A DNA stretch of 64,000 bases, from contig CANTUV010000024.1 of assembly GCA_947685225.1 (NCBI GenBank), positions 26,058,001 through 26,122,000 on the forward strand, in the 5' to 3' direction. Of this stretch, positions 44,679 to 57,000 are shown piece by piece. The notes under the pieces are model-generated. The model was not told where the DNA came from and did not search any database. It saw nothing but the letters and a program-made list of their open reading frames with translations. Position numbers and translations under genes: made by a program. The DNA comes from Garcia nutans (taxonomy: Eukaryota; Streptophyta; Magnoliopsida; Malpighiales; Euphorbiaceae). Within the stretch, counting starts at the first letter, position 1. Every line of letters begins with the position of its first letter.

Positions 44679-45033
44679 CCCGACACGCCCAGTGACACGG
44701 CCATGTCTTTGGGTGTGTCGATGGTTCTATTTTTAGTATTGATAACACATGAAGTGACATGCCCACGTCACTGAGCATATCATAGCTTTTGTAATGCTAT
44801 AGTATTGACACGTGCAATGACACGCCTATGTCAGTGAGTATGTCATGGCTACTATGATGTAGGAGTTTTGGCATGGGCAGGGACATGCCCATATCTCTGG
44901 ACATGTCTTATCTGCTGTAATACAGAGCTAAGGACATGGTCTTTGACACACCAATGTCAATGAGCATGTCAAAGCTTCTGTTTTATGGGTTTAAGGCACG
45001 ATCATTGACACTCCCGTGTTGTTAAGCGTGTCA
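44679..45033 (+). repeat. Degenerate ACACGGCC module array in LD-4 LTR
   Basis: Five to six ~65-bp units with AGTGACACGGCCATGTCTTT, GTGACATGCCCACGTCACTG and GGACATGCCCATATCTCTGG. Each is followed by a variant of GCTACTG or GCTTCTG. It is an older or diverged form of the module. Confidence 0.7.
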
Positions 45034-45257
45034 TTTGTAGATTTTGCCCTAGATAGTTCTTTTCCTTATTTTCCTTTGTGTTGCTCATCCTTGTGTTGAG
45101 AGGCTATATATATGCCTTTAAGTGTATTACTAAGTGATTACTTATAATCACATTTTGTTTAGGCTTTGAGGAGACTTGAGTTGCCTAATCCAAGTTTTGA
45201 AGGATATCTTGGAAGAGAAGGTTGGAAGTTGTGTTTGAGCTTGTTTTATTGCTTTTA

Positions 45258-45268
45258 GAGGTAAGTAC
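45258..45268 (+). promoter_or_regulatory. Candidate splice donor in LD-4
   Basis: GAG then GTAAGTAC, about 150 bp after a TATA-like CTATATATATG. Confidence 0.4.
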
Positions 45269-46925
45269 AAACTTTGAATAATTGATTATATTTGCATGAC
45301 ATTTGGACTTAACACAATTTGGTTGGAAAATGTGTTAATTACTTACTACATTGTTTATGCATGAGTAATATGCTATGACTTGTGTATTGTCATAAATGCA
45401 TTATATATAATGTGAAAAGCCATTGTTAATAGCTAAATTGAATGAAATATGAACTATGTGCAAAATATGAAAATGACCCAAAATGTTTAGGTAATGTGTT
45501 TTGCTTGGTATACATTGAAGATATTATGTAAAGCCATTGGTAATGGCTAGTTTGTATAAAATGTGATACATTATGATTATATAATGATGTTGATATAAAT
45601 TAGATAAATGAGGCAATATGCCTAGCTTGATCATGAGAAAATGAGAAAGAGATTGATATTGGAAATATGAAATAATTGTGTGCCTAGTATGTTATTCAAT
45701 TTTCAAAGTTCTGTGTTTGGAGGCATGCTTATGATGTAGTAGTCCCTCAAAGCCGGGTTGGGCTTAGCCCTTGAAGCCTGCCTGCGATGTTACATAGGAG
45801 CTTATCCTCATTGTGATATGATGTGCCCTTCAGGCTAGCTTTTAAGTAATTACTTGATTTGCCTTCGGGGCTCGACACATGGTGTCAACTTGGACTAAAA
45901 CGGTAACTCTAGGATGTGAATAGCATATTAGATCCTTTGGGCCCATGCTTGTGTTTGTGTTTATTGTTGCGCTCTAATTAACACTACTAGAACTACACTC
46001 GCAAGTATATGAGGCTGTTGTAGTATCTTGGTGAACACCTCAAGGTCATCTCACAAGGAAGCTAGATAAGCTAATTAATTATCAGATTGCAAATAATAAA
46101 TTATCAATAAATTTAAATTGCTAACAACTAATGAAGACAGATTGAATGGAGTTTAAAACAATAAAAGTAAACTGAGCTGATATATTGATTCACTTAATAG
46201 AAAGGTCTAGGTTTTGTACTTCTCTACTAACTTGTATGTATGAATGGCTATTCCTCTCAACCAATTTAATTTCAAAGATAGATTTCAAGCACCTTAATTA
46301 ATCGAATCAAGGAAATAAGCTCTCGCATTCAAACCTCTCTCAAATAATCTTGTTACAATTGAAATGATCCTTTTCTTAGGTTATATTTCAAATTCACCTA
46401 AGTCTCTAATTGAATTGTTCCAGCATTAGACTTCATTTCTCAATCCTTCATCTAATACATCAAACACATAATTGGTGACCAATCAATTATATATTAACAT
46501 TAATCCATTCAATTAAGGCTAAAGAAATAATTCAGTTAAGAGCAATAACCATTTCATACAATCATAGTAGATCCATACAAACCCTAGACTAGATCAAATT
46601 AGTTCATAATAATGCTATCAAACAGATTCATCTCATTAAAATTCAAAGAAATTAATTTAGACATAATAGAATTCATGAATACAAATCCAATGAAACTTAA
46701 GAGATAAAGTTTGAGAACAAAACCAAATTACAACTTTCTTTAGCTTCTGAAGAATCTCTTGCTCAGATCTTTGCTAGAAGAATATTGCAGTGGATAAAAC
46801 AAATTTAATCTAGACTGTTTGTATCAAAGTGTAATCAAAATTCTCCAAGAAAACAAAATGGAAACTCAAAGGTTATTCTTTGACAGCTGATAAAATTCTC
46901 CCTTCCTCAAAAACCCTAATCCTCT

Positions 46926-46933
46926 TATTTATA
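46926..46933 (-). promoter_or_regulatory. TATA box of ATH-2 LTR
   Basis: The minus strand reads GTATAAATAAGAGG, directly downstream of the module array in the element's direction, as in ATH-1. Confidence 0.6.
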
Positions 46934-46979
46934 CGAAACCTCACTCGAAATCCGTATTTTCTTTCTTCCTTTAGTCCAT

Positions 46980-47263
46980 GGAGTGACACGGCCAAGATGG
47001 TGGCCGTGTCATGTGACACGGCCAGTGGCTTGGCCGTGTCTACTGAATGTGTCCGCTTCTGTGTAATCCTTCATATATGCTTCTTTGGAATTGAGTGTGA
47101 CACGGCTAGTGGCTTGGCCGTGTCAAGTGGGTGTGTCACCTACTGATCTCTTCATTCTTTGCTCTCTTTCCTTTGGTCTTCTTCCTTGGCTAAGTATGGG
47201 ACACGGCCAAGCTTGTGGTCGTGTCATGTGACATAGCCAGTGGCTTGGTCGTGTCACCTACTG
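46980..47263 (-). repeat. ACACGGCC module array in ATH-2 LTR
   Basis: Four paired-arm units, such as GACACGGCCAAGATGGTGGC and GACACGGCCAGTGGCTTGGC. The extended module (…GTGTGTCACCTACTG) reads on the plus strand, antisense to the element, as in ATH-1. Confidence 0.85.
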
Positions 47264-48097
47264 CCAAATTTTTTCTTCCTCTCTTGGTTCCTTGGTTTTT
47301 CCCTTAAGGTGAGACACTGCTTCATGCTATTCTTTCTTCAAGGAAATATTTTGCATATTAACCTAAAACAAACACTTAAACAAACTTTAAACAAGAATCA
47401 AATAAACATTAACCAACAACACATAAACACCACACTAAAAACTAGAACAAAAATGATATAAACATTGAAATAAATTAAAACTACCAAAATTGATGAAATC
47501 ACTAAATAAACAAATTAAAACTACCAAAATACCTGAAGAAAACAATAATCATCATAATAAATAAGATACAATTCTATAACAAAAACTAATAAAACAACTA
47601 CGCCACACTTAAAACTTTGCTTGTCTTCAAGCAAATTCACATGGCATAAATTAAAAACTCAAAAAACCTTAACTATAATTCCAGTATATAAGATGAAATC
47701 GTTTAAGACTCAGCCATAAATAATTGCAATTTTCTTCAATCAAGATTTTCTTAACTCATTCATTAATCCAGACATAACAAATCTCATATCTCATCTAAGT
47801 GTTTCACTCGATTTCAAAGGTTAATTCACTCAAACCACTCATGACTGCATACTGCCATAAACTTGCTTAATTATCCAATCTCTCTCACTGATTTTCTCAA
47901 GAAATAATCCGAAGGTCTTTTATTTGGATGTAATGGGGCTAAGGTGAAGGCGTGAGAAAAGACATTTAATGTAACATCCTAAAGTATACCCTAAAAGTGT
48001 TGGGATTACTGTTGTATTTGGATTCAATGTGTGTATTGAAGAGAAAAGAAGAAGAAAGTCAAAAAGGAATTGTGTGTGGTGGAGATTTAATGGTATA

Positions 48098-48122
48098 ATT
48101 GTTATTATTATTATTATTATTG

Positions 48123-48147
<25 letters not shown>
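48098..48147 (+). repeat. (ATT)n microsatellite
   Basis: ATT units with one GTT. Copies are at 54477-54524 and, inverted, 58913-58977. Asn-rich frames over it are artefacts. Confidence 0.9.
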
Positions 48148-48155
<8 letters not shown>

Positions 48156-48338
48156 GATAAGAACGAAGGAAGGATGGAGAACCTTCCTTCTTCCTCTTCT
48201 TCTTTTTCTTCTTCGCGGACAAGAGAGCACGAGAGAGAGAGAGAGAGCACGAGAGAGAGAGAGAGAGATTGATCTTCATCAAATTTCATAAGGATTTTAA
48301 GAGTATTGAAGATGGAGATGAAGATTTGGCAAGCTATA

Positions 48339-48347
48339 CAGGTAAGT
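48339..48347 (+). promoter_or_regulatory. Candidate 5' splice donor in LD-2 LTR
   Basis: CAG then GTAAGT (in ATACAGGTAAGTACAC), about 185 bp after the TATA-like run. It is repeated in the 3' LTR near 54724 and inverted in LD-3 near 58735. Confidence 0.55.
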
Positions 48348-48605
48348 ACACATTTCTTGAATGAATTTTATTGATTATATATATATATATGTATATACCT
48401 TCTTGTGTGGTTTTCTTTTGGATTGAGGTTATGTTGGGTATGATTGGTATGTAAAATGATGATAACAAGAAATTGAAGTATGTAAATGTGTGGAATTGAT
48501 ATCTAAGTGATGATGAGTTGAGAAAATTGTGAGGAAAATGATGAAATGTTGAATTAGAGTTTGGTTTAGATGAATTTTGAAGTGTTTGGTCTTAGAATTA
48601 TTGAA

Positions 48606-48960
48606 GGACACGGCCAAGTTATGGGAGACACGGCCAAGTTAGGGCAAATTTGTCCGTGTTGGATGAGTTTTGGAGAGACACGGCCACTGGCTTGGCTGTG
48701 TCCCTTGCCTGTGTTTGTTACTATCTGATTTATGTTGAGAGACACGGCCGTGTCCCTTGTCCGTGTCTGGTACTGGATTGTTGTGTTGAGAGACACGGCC
48801 ACTGGCTTGGCCGTGTCCATTGCCCGTGTTTGCTACTGCTTGTATTGGTGTTGAGTGACACGGCCACAAGCTTGGCCGTGTCCCTTGGGCGTGTTGGCTA
48901 CTGGATGTTTATATTGGGAGACACGGCCACAAGCTTGGCCGTGTCCCTTGAGGGTGTTTG
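48606..48960 (+). repeat. ACACGGCC module array in LD-2 5' LTR
   Basis: Five units about 60 bp apart after two single arms. The unit form is GACACGGCCA, 6-nt loop, TGGCCGTGTC (perfect at 48857-48882), then CCCTTGGGCGTGTTGGCTAC. One unit is a loop-less palindrome GACACGGCCGTGTC (48741-48754). Confidence 0.9.
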
Positions 48961-49712
48961 CAAATGTGTTTGTTATTTGGTCTTCAACATTGTTGGATCT
49001 TCAAATGTCTTTTATACCTAAACACACTTAAAACAATAATGATCCAACCAAATGTATATGGAGGATTCTAAGTTCTTGAATAAGGTAAATTGTTATGTAT
49101 GAATATATCAATGATAATATAGGAAATGTGGAAGATATAATGATCAATGAAAAAGTATGTGTAATGTCATTGATTATGTATACTTGAGTGATGAATTGAA
49201 TTGATCAATATGAATTGATGATAACGTTGATATTATATGAACCATGTTAGGTTTTATGCATTGTCAATCTCATAAATTGTGTTGTACTGTATGTAGATTG
49301 AGGATGCATATGAATAATGGCATGTTGTGTATAATGTGGAATATCATGAGATCATTGATGATGAATTACTTTAATGTTATGATTGAAGCATGCCTATATG
49401 GTATGATTGATTCATGATATGTTTGTTTAGTAATGTAATTGATGTTGCATATATCAATGATGAAACTTGAAATGTGATTTGAGATATAATGTGATATAAA
49501 GCCATTGTTCTTGGCAATGATGACTCAAATGTAATATAAAGCCATTGTGATTGGCTATGGTGATGCAATTGAAAGAAATAAGGCATGTTTGCCTAAATGA
49601 TGATGAGAATTGAGAATAGAAATGATAATGAAATAATAAATGAATTGTGTGACTAATGTGTTATTCCATTTTCAGAGTTTGTTGTTGGTGGCATGCCTAT
49701 TAGTAACAATCT

Positions 49713-49940
49713 CTTGAAGTTAGGTTGGATTTAATCCTTGAAGCCAAGTTGGGTTGAAGTTTAACATGTTTTACTCCCCTTGAAGCTTGGTTGGGTGTAA
49801 TCCTTGAAGCCTAATTGAGATGTTACAACCCTTGAAGCTAGGTTGGGTTTGGTTCTTGAAGCCAAGTTGGGTTGATACTTAGCATGCTTTGTTCCCCTTG
49901 AAGCTTGGTTGAGCCTAATCCTTGAAGCCTAGTTGGGTCT
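49713..49940 (+). repeat. CTTGAAGCY array in LD-2 LTR
   Basis: About nine ~25-bp imperfect units, CTTGAAGCTTGGTTGGGT and CTTGAAGCCAAGTTGGGT alternating. Confidence 0.8.
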
Positions 49941-50526
49941 AAGATAATGATAAATGTGATGAATAAACCAAAGCATTACTCTGAAAATTGAATGGCATAT
50001 TAGTGTGTCTTGGGCCCATGCTTGTCTTTGTGTAATGTGAGTCATGAATGGTAACATGATTGATAAATAAGATATATGGAAACAATGTTGAAACAAATGA
50101 ATAATGAGATCTATGAATGCTTTTGATGGAAATGTGTTTCATGATTAATGAATTGTGAATAAAGTGATGTTATGAAGTATGAGTTTGTAATATATGTATT
50201 GATTTTGTTAAGATATGAGGTTATGGAATTGTTGTATCATGTGTAACATGTTTGTGATTGTGGAATTTGTGAGAATTGTTCTTATAAAGGTTTGAATGGT
50301 GTTTTGTTGTGATAATGTATACATATATATGTGTATATGAAATAGAAAGGGTAAGTATTGTGTTGTGAATATGCTATGTAATGATGTATTTAATTTATGA
50401 GATTAGTGGCAATATATGAAGAATCCATTGAGAAAGGAAAAAGTGGTAAGAGAACAATAAAACATGATGCTAAAATTATAAGGTATGATTATTTTGTAAT
50501 GTATATTTTATTATTTATTTGTACTA

Positions 50527-50563
50527 CTAAGATCTCGGGCTTAGCGCGGTTGTGTAATCGCGC
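50527..50563 (+). promoter_or_regulatory. Double hairpin in LD-2 5' LTR
   Basis: CTAAG...CTTAG then GCGCGGTTGTGTAATCGCGC (50544-50563). The first stem is weaker than in LD-1. Confidence 0.65.
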
Positions 50564-50856
50564 AGGTATTTATGCTGATGATCTGGATGCTTAGCTGCTA
50601 TGCCACGAGAAAGGTATGAGTGTCTCGAGACCAACTAGAAGGTGATGCATACATGTATGATTTTAATTATGTTTTATTTTTGATAACAATAATGATTCTT
50701 ATAAATGTTTCTTAAATTAATATAATATTGCTTGACCTTGGATAAAGATTTTTAAATAGAAACTAAAAGTGACATTCTTATACTTTATATACGCATTGTA
50801 TGTATACCAAGTATATGTATAGTGCTTATATAGAGTATGGAGTGTTACAGTTATTT

Positions 50857-50868
50857 TGGTATCAGAGC
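50857..50868 (+). other. LD-2 primer-binding site, tRNA-iMet
   Basis: TGGTATCAGAGC, seven bases after the LTR. Confidence 0.92.
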
Positions 50869-53800
50869 TTAGGTTCGAGATTCTCGGCCTAAGTGAAATT
50901 TAAAAGAAAATTTTTTGAAGAGTTTAAATAAGAAGTGAAAAGAAGATTTTTGAAATGCAATTGGTAAGACATGCATATGCATTCACATCTAGGTTGGTCT
51001 CGAACGTGGCATTATGTGAATTGTGATGTATTTGAATTACATGAAATAAATGATAGTGTATAAATGAGGTTTCATATAAAAGCAAATTTTGAAATGTTGA
51101 TAATTAAGAGATGAGTGTGATACAAAGAAATGATATGGAAGGTATAAGTAAAAAGTTTGATTATTGACATGTGTATGATATTTAAAGAAATGGCTAGAAG
51201 AATTAAGTGGGAAATGAGTTAGAAACAAATTAAGATTAAAGTATGTGATCTATCCTCTATTGTTTGAATCTCTTTCTAATAAACTTTATGGTTGAATTTA
51301 TAGAAAGAGGAAATATTGTTGGATGGGTAATATGAAAAGATATATTATGTAAATGCAAAGAGTGCAGTGAACTATTGAATGAGTTGATTGGTATAGATTA
51401 AGTGTGATAATGTAAGGTGTCGATATGTAAAGTTAAGGTTATGTTCAAAAGAAAAAGAGATGACGTTGGTTAAGTACAAATATACATTGGTGTTGTTTGT
51501 ATTGCTATTTTAATGCAAACATGGTGATTTCACTATTAGAAATGTGATATGCTTGAATATTGTGAAAGCTCATGTTAATGGTGGAGATATGAGATATTTA
51601 GATTTTCTTTGGAATGAGTTTAATAATTGTGAAACTTATATGTTTTGATGTTACTTTGTGGTATATACATATAAGATGTTTTAAAGTTAATATGAAGAGT
51701 AGGAGATGAATAAATTGAAGTTTGAGTTAATTAGTAAGTTGGAAATTTATAGTTTTCATGGAATGTGGAAGAAGATCAATGAAGTATTGATAGTTTAATG
51801 TATTTAATACATGAGATATATGAAATGAATATTAGTGCTCATGAAAGTATTATGAATTGGGAGATGTGATTGATAGTAGGAAAATTTGGTGTGAAATGAA
51901 AGAAAAGGAATTGAGCAAAAGAAAATGAGTTACTTTAAGTAATTTGATTGGGAAGGATGAAAAATGACTATGAAAGATGTGTTAAAGATATTTATAAACA
52001 AATGTAAGAGAGATATCACATTGGAAATGTGATTAAGTTCCTTGTGAAATAATATTATAAGTAGAGTATGTATATTTATTGAAGTTAATGAATAACTTAA
52101 GTTATGGTAAGCAAATGAGACTGATAATAGTTAAAGGAAAGTGATAAATATTAAATTCGTATAAATTATATGCAGAAGGGAAATTCATTAAATTGCATAA
52201 TTATGTGTTTGTATAAAGAGGATTGTGAAATGAACTTTTCGATATGAATGTGACCTATGAAGGTGTATATAATATGTTTATTATTTTATATCATTAAATG
52301 TTTAATGGTATTAGAAGTAAGAATGGACCTGGGTAATATTGAACAGTGAAATTGTTATGGCAATAATTAAATGAGGTTATTATAAGATGTTTTGGAACTC
52401 AAAGTATTTGAGTGTGAAAATGTTTTATGTATAAATGTATAATAAGAATTGTAAGGAAGGAATTATGTATTTGAAAATTTCTAGAAGAGATGGATTGGAA
52501 ATGGAGTAATGAAAGATACTTGTGTAAGATTTGTATCTAGTTGAAGGTTGGGTATAGAAAATGTTAAAGATAATATTATTGAACATGAGTTGGGTTAATG
52601 ATGATTATATAATCAAAAGCAAACTGTTTTGAAATGGAATTAAAATGTGTTAATTCTTGGTGTAATACAAGTTTGGAGAATATATATATATATATATAAT
52701 TTTTGTGATATAATCTAATATTATAATTGTAAAGGTTGGAAATCGAATAATAGAAGAACGAGATTGATTTACAAACCCCAAATGTGATTGTATATATATT
52801 ATGGTCATATGACTTGGTTAGTGTGATTAGTGGTTAGTTTTATTATCTTCAGATTTAGAACTGAGATTGATAACTATGTTTCTAGAAACATGGTTAAAAG
52901 ATATGATTGGGGAAGTTATATTTTATAATTTCGATGTTAAAAAGTTAATTATACTTATGAGAAGTAAAGTAAGGGAAGAGAATTGTGATAATGTTTTAAG
53001 TTATGAATTGTGTAATAGAACAATAATTATATAAATATAGTAATATTGGGTGAAGAAATAATAACATGAAAGAAATTGTAATCATGATTGAAAGTTATAC
53101 TGAATATATTTACAGTATAAAGTGATTAAGTGATTAAACTTAAAATTTATGGGAGTATGAATAATGTAAATTAATATGTGTATATCAATAATGTTGGAAA
53201 TGATATGATTGAATAATGAGGTGTTCAAAATAGTCGATGATATATAAGTATACTATTTTGATATGATGAGAAATCATAATTGTTGGCAATGATGTTAGAA
53301 ATAAATTATATTGAGGTATAATGCCTAAATGATTATGAAAAATGAATTGTGAAAAGATAAATGAACGGACTTATCTGCCTCCTGTGGAACCATGCGGACT
53401 CAATGTGTTGGGCAATCGAACTTGGATTACTAATTTTGGTTGGAGGAAAAGTACGTTAATAAAGATATAGTTGTTGGCTATATTGATAAACTTTGAATGA
53501 GTATAAGAAATGATGATATAATTATTGAAATAAGGAAATGTATATGCATAAGCATGATTCATATTGATTGAATATATGAATTTGGAAAGATTAGAATTTG
53601 AATATAAGTTTGACCTAATGAACTTAGGTTATATATAAGCATATGTGGTAAAATCCAATGATAAATTCCAATAAGTTAATTGTTGGTTTGAATTAAATAA
53701 AGTTGAAATGTTAGTATATTGTGATGGATAAATCGATTGATCTAGGTTTCGTTAAAGTTGCAAGGCAACATTGAGATTTAATATGTGCAACTGTATTGGG

Positions 53801-54333
53801 AGTGTAAGATTTAATGGTAATGTGTATGATATAATATTCTGATTTATGAATGAACATAAATAAATTGAGGTATATTAATTGTACATGGTGAGAAACAAGC
53901 TTAAGAGAGTAAGGATTTAGTTATCCATTGAAGTTTGGTAAATGTTTATTTTGAAAGTGATGGTAAGAATGGAATAAACAATGCTAAGATATTGATTAAT
54001 GATTTTTGAGGTTAAAGTTAAGAGAATATCTATAAAGAGTTAAAGTGATAATCTGACTTTAGTACAAAGATAAAATGTATTGGAGATGTTATGAAGTATC
54101 TTGATTGCTTTGTTGAGAAAGTAATAAGAGGTAAAGATATATATATATATACCTATACAATGATGAATTATGAATTTCAGAGAAGATGATTATCTCTAAG
54201 GGGGATAGTAGAAGATATGTAATTTGATAAAACTATATTGTAAGATACGATTATCTTCATATGGAAATTAAGATGGTGAATTGTTCTAAATGGGTTGTTA
54301 TTATACTAGATAATTTCGAGGACGAAATTATTT
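50869..54333 (+). other. LD-2 non-coding interior
   Basis: 3.5 kb of AT-rich DNA without a gene. Conserved blocks against LD-1 and LD-3 are near 50970-51015 and 51250-51330. A less AT-rich patch lies at 53371-53432 (TGGAACCATGCGGACTCAAT). It ends with TTTCGAGGACGAAATTATTT before the PPT. Confidence 0.75.
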
Positions 54334-54347
54334 AAGGGGGAGAGAAT
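54334..54347 (+). other. LD-2 polypurine tract
   Basis: AAGGGGGAGAGAAT directly before the 3' LTR. Confidence 0.88.
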
Positions 54348-54505
54348 TGTAACATCCTAAAGTATACCCTAAAAGTGTTGGGATTACTGTTGTATTTGGA
54401 TTCAATGTGTGTATTGAAGAGAAAAGAAGAAGAAAGTCAAAAAGGAATTGTGTGTGGTGGAGATTTAATGGTATAATTGTTATTATTATTATTATTATTG
54501 TTATT

Positions 54506-54537
<32 letters not shown>

Positions 54538-56182
54538 TAAGATAAGAACGAAGGAAGGATGGAGAACCTTCCTTCTTCCTCTTCTTCTGTTTCTTCTTCG
54601 TGGACAAGAGAGCACGAGAGAGAGAGAGAGAGCACGAGAGAGAGAGAGAGAGATTGATCTTCATCAAATTTCTTAAGGATTTTAAGAGTATTGAAGATGG
54701 AGATGAAGATTTGGCAAGCTATACAGGTAAGTACACATTTCTTGAATGAATTTTATTAATTATATATATATGTATATACCTTCTTGTGTGGTTTTCTTTT
54801 GGATTGAGGTTATGTTGGGTATGATTGGTATGTAAAATGATGATAACAAGAAATTGAAGTATGTAAATGTGTGGAATTGATATCTAAGTGATGATGAGTT
54901 GAGAAAATTGTGAGGAAAATGATGAAATGTTGAATTAGAGTTTGGTTTAGATGAATTTCGAAGTGTTTGGTCTTAGAATTATTGAAGGACACGGCCAAGT
55001 TATGGGAGACACGGCCAAGTTAGGGCAAATTTGTCCGTGTTGGATGAGTTTTGGAGAGACACGGCCACTGGCTTGGCCGTGTCCCTTGCCTGTGTTTGTT
55101 ACTGTCTGATTTATGTTGAGAGACACGGCCGTGTACCTTGCCCGTGTCTGGTACTGGATTGTTGTGTTGAGAGACACGGCCACTGGCTTAGCCGTGTCCA
55201 TTGCCTGTGTTTGCTACTGCTTGTATTGGTGTTGAGTGACACGGCCACAAGCTTGGCCGTGTCCCTTGGGCGTGTTGGCTACTGGATGTTTATATTGGGA
55301 GACACGGCCACAAGCTTGGCCGTGTCCCTTGAGGGTGTTTGCAAATGTGTTTGTTATTTGGTCTTCAACATTGTTGGATCTTCAAATGTCTTTTATACCT
55401 AAACACACTTAAAACAATAATGATCCAACCAAATGTATATGGAGGATTCTAAGTTCTTGAATAAGGTAAATTGTTATGTATGAATATATCAATGATAATA
55501 TAGGAAATGTGGAAGATATAATGATCAATGAAAAAGTATGTGCAATGTCATTGATTATGTATACTTGAGTGATGAATTGAATTGATCAATATGAATTGAT
55601 GATAACGTTGATATTATATGAACCATGTTAGGTTTTATGCATTGTCAATCTCATAAATTGTGTGGTACTGTATGTAGATTGAGGATGCATATGAATAATG
55701 GCATGTTGTGTATAATGTGGAATATCATGAGATCATTGATGATGAATTACTTTAATGTTATGATTGAAGCATGCCTATATGGTATGATTGATTCATGATA
55801 TGTTTGTTTAGTAATGTAATTGATGTTGCATATATCAATGATGAAACTTGAAATGTGATTTGAGATATAATGTGATATAAAGCCATTGTTCTTGGCAATG
55901 ATGACTCAAATGTAATATAAAGCCATTGTGATTGGCTATGGTGATGCAATTGAAAGAAATAAGGCATGTTTGCCTAAATGATGATGAGAATTGAGAATAG
56001 AAATGATAATGAAATAATAAATGAATTGTGTGACTAATGTGTTATTCCATTTTCAGAGTTTGTTGTTGGTGGCATGCCTATTAGTAACAATCTCTTGAAG
56101 TTAGGTTGGATTTAATCCTTGAAGCCAAGTTGGGTTGAAGTTTAACATGTTTTACTCCCCTTGAAGCTTGGTTGGGTCTAAT
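54348..56182 (+). repeat. LD-2 3' LTR, left part
   Basis: Nearly identical to 47970-49801. Module array at 54986-55341. Broken inside the CTTGAAGC array at 56182 by LD-3; CTAAT (56178-56182) is the candidate TSD. Confidence 0.9.
54986..55341 (+). repeat. ACACGGCC module array in LD-2 3' LTR
   Basis: Same five units as 48606-48960 with a few substitutions (for example GGCTTAGCC). Confidence 0.88.
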
Positions 56183-56801
56183 TGTAACGCCCCTATACTC
56201 CATATAAGCACTATACATATACCTGGTATACATACAATGCGTATATAAAGTATAAGAATGTCACTTTTAGTTTCTATTTAAAAATCTTTATCCGAATTCA
56301 AGCAACATTATGTTAATTTAAGAAACATTTATAAAATCATGATTCTTATCAAAAAGTAAATCATAACTAAAAATCACACATGTATGCATCACCTTCTAGT
56401 TGGTCTCGAGACACTCTTACTTTTCTCGTGGCATAGCAGCTAGGCATCCAGATCATCCGCATAAATACCTGCGCGATTACACAACCGCGCTAAGCCCGAG
56501 AGCTTAGTAGTACAAATAAATAATAAAGTATACATTACAAAATAATCATACCTTATAATTTTAGCATCATGTTTTATTGTTCTCTTACCACGTTTTCCTT
56601 TCTCAATAGATTCTTCATATATTGCCACTAATTTCATAAATTAAATACATCATTACATAGCATATTCACAACACAATACTTACCCTTTCTATTTCATATA
56701 CATATATATATGTACATATATTGTTACAACAAAACACCATTCAAACCTTTATAAGAACAATTCTCACATTCACAAACATGTTACACATCACACAACAATT
56801 C

Positions 56802-57000
56802 CATAACCTCATATCTCAACAGAACTCTTTAAGCCATGTTCACTTTCAACATTTCAATACACATATTACAAACTCATACTTCATAACATCATTTTATTTC
56901 CACAACCTCATATCTCAACAGAACTCCTTAAGCCATGTTCACTTTCAACATTTCAATACACATATTACCAACTCATACTTCATAACATCATTTTATTCAC
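56802..57000 (-). repeat. 99-bp tandem duplication in LD-3 LTR
   Basis: Two near-identical units beginning at 56802 and 56901 (ACCTCATATCTCAACAGAAC). They are present in the other LD-3 LTR at about 63222-63420 but single in LD-2. Confidence 0.85.

Larger units (their letters stand above)
43857..45964 (+). repeat. LD-4 LTR, left part
   Basis: Starts TGTAATATCCCAAAATTTT. It shares with LD-1/LD-2 the AAGCCATTG repeats, the block with GGAGGCATGCTTATGATG, and CTTGAAGCC words near 45770. It also has (CTT)n at 44158-44184, a donor-like TTGGTAAGTTT at 44304-44313, the module array 44679-45033, then CTATATATATGCC at about 45103 and a second donor GAGGTAAGTAC at 45258-45268. ATH-2 interrupts it at 45965. 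Confidence 0.7.
45965..47969 (-). mobile_element. ATH-2: Athila-like element, 3' LTR and 3' interior only visible
   Basis: Minus-strand relative of ATH-1. The 3' LTR is 45965-47596 (left end TGTTGCGCTCTAATTA, matching the inverted ATH-1 end TCGAGCGCAACA). The PPT is 47597-47610 (AAGTGTGGCGTAGT on the minus strand). Interior 47611-47969 is homologous to ATH-1 near 17900-18650, for example TTAGCCCCATTACA. LD-2 interrupts it at 47970; the rest would lie beyond the window. Confidence 0.8.
47970..50849 (+). repeat. LD-2 5' LTR
   Basis: Starts TGTAACATCCTAAAGTATAC and ends ATGGAGTGTTACA. In order: (ATT)n 48098-48147 running into a TATA-like TATATATATAAG (about 48146-48156), a GAGA-rich leader, donor 48339-48347, module array 48606-48960, CTTGAAGC array 49713-49940 and double hairpin 50527-50563. 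Confidence 0.92.
47970..56182 (+). mobile_element. LD-2: non-coding LTR element (LARD), 3' LTR cut by LD-3
   Basis: 5' LTR 47970-50849, PBS 50857-50868, interior 50869-54333, PPT 54334-54347, 3' LTR from 54348 broken at 56182. TTTAA (47965-47969) is the candidate TSD; the right copy is outside the window. The 3.5-kb interior has no gag or pol. It is in the same superfamily as LD-1, but clearly a different family. Confidence 0.88.

Noticed and set aside
47920..48289. Asn-rich and Ile-rich frames (also 54328-54676 and 58789-59122)
   Set aside because: They are translations of the ATT microsatellite and GAGA tract in LARD LTRs.
50397..50594. 65-codon frame in LD-2, conserved in both LD-3 LTRs (56440-56637, 62854-63051)
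   Set aside because: It spans the double-hairpin region of the LTR, and its conservation is explained by recent LTR copying. No domain, and absent in LD-1.
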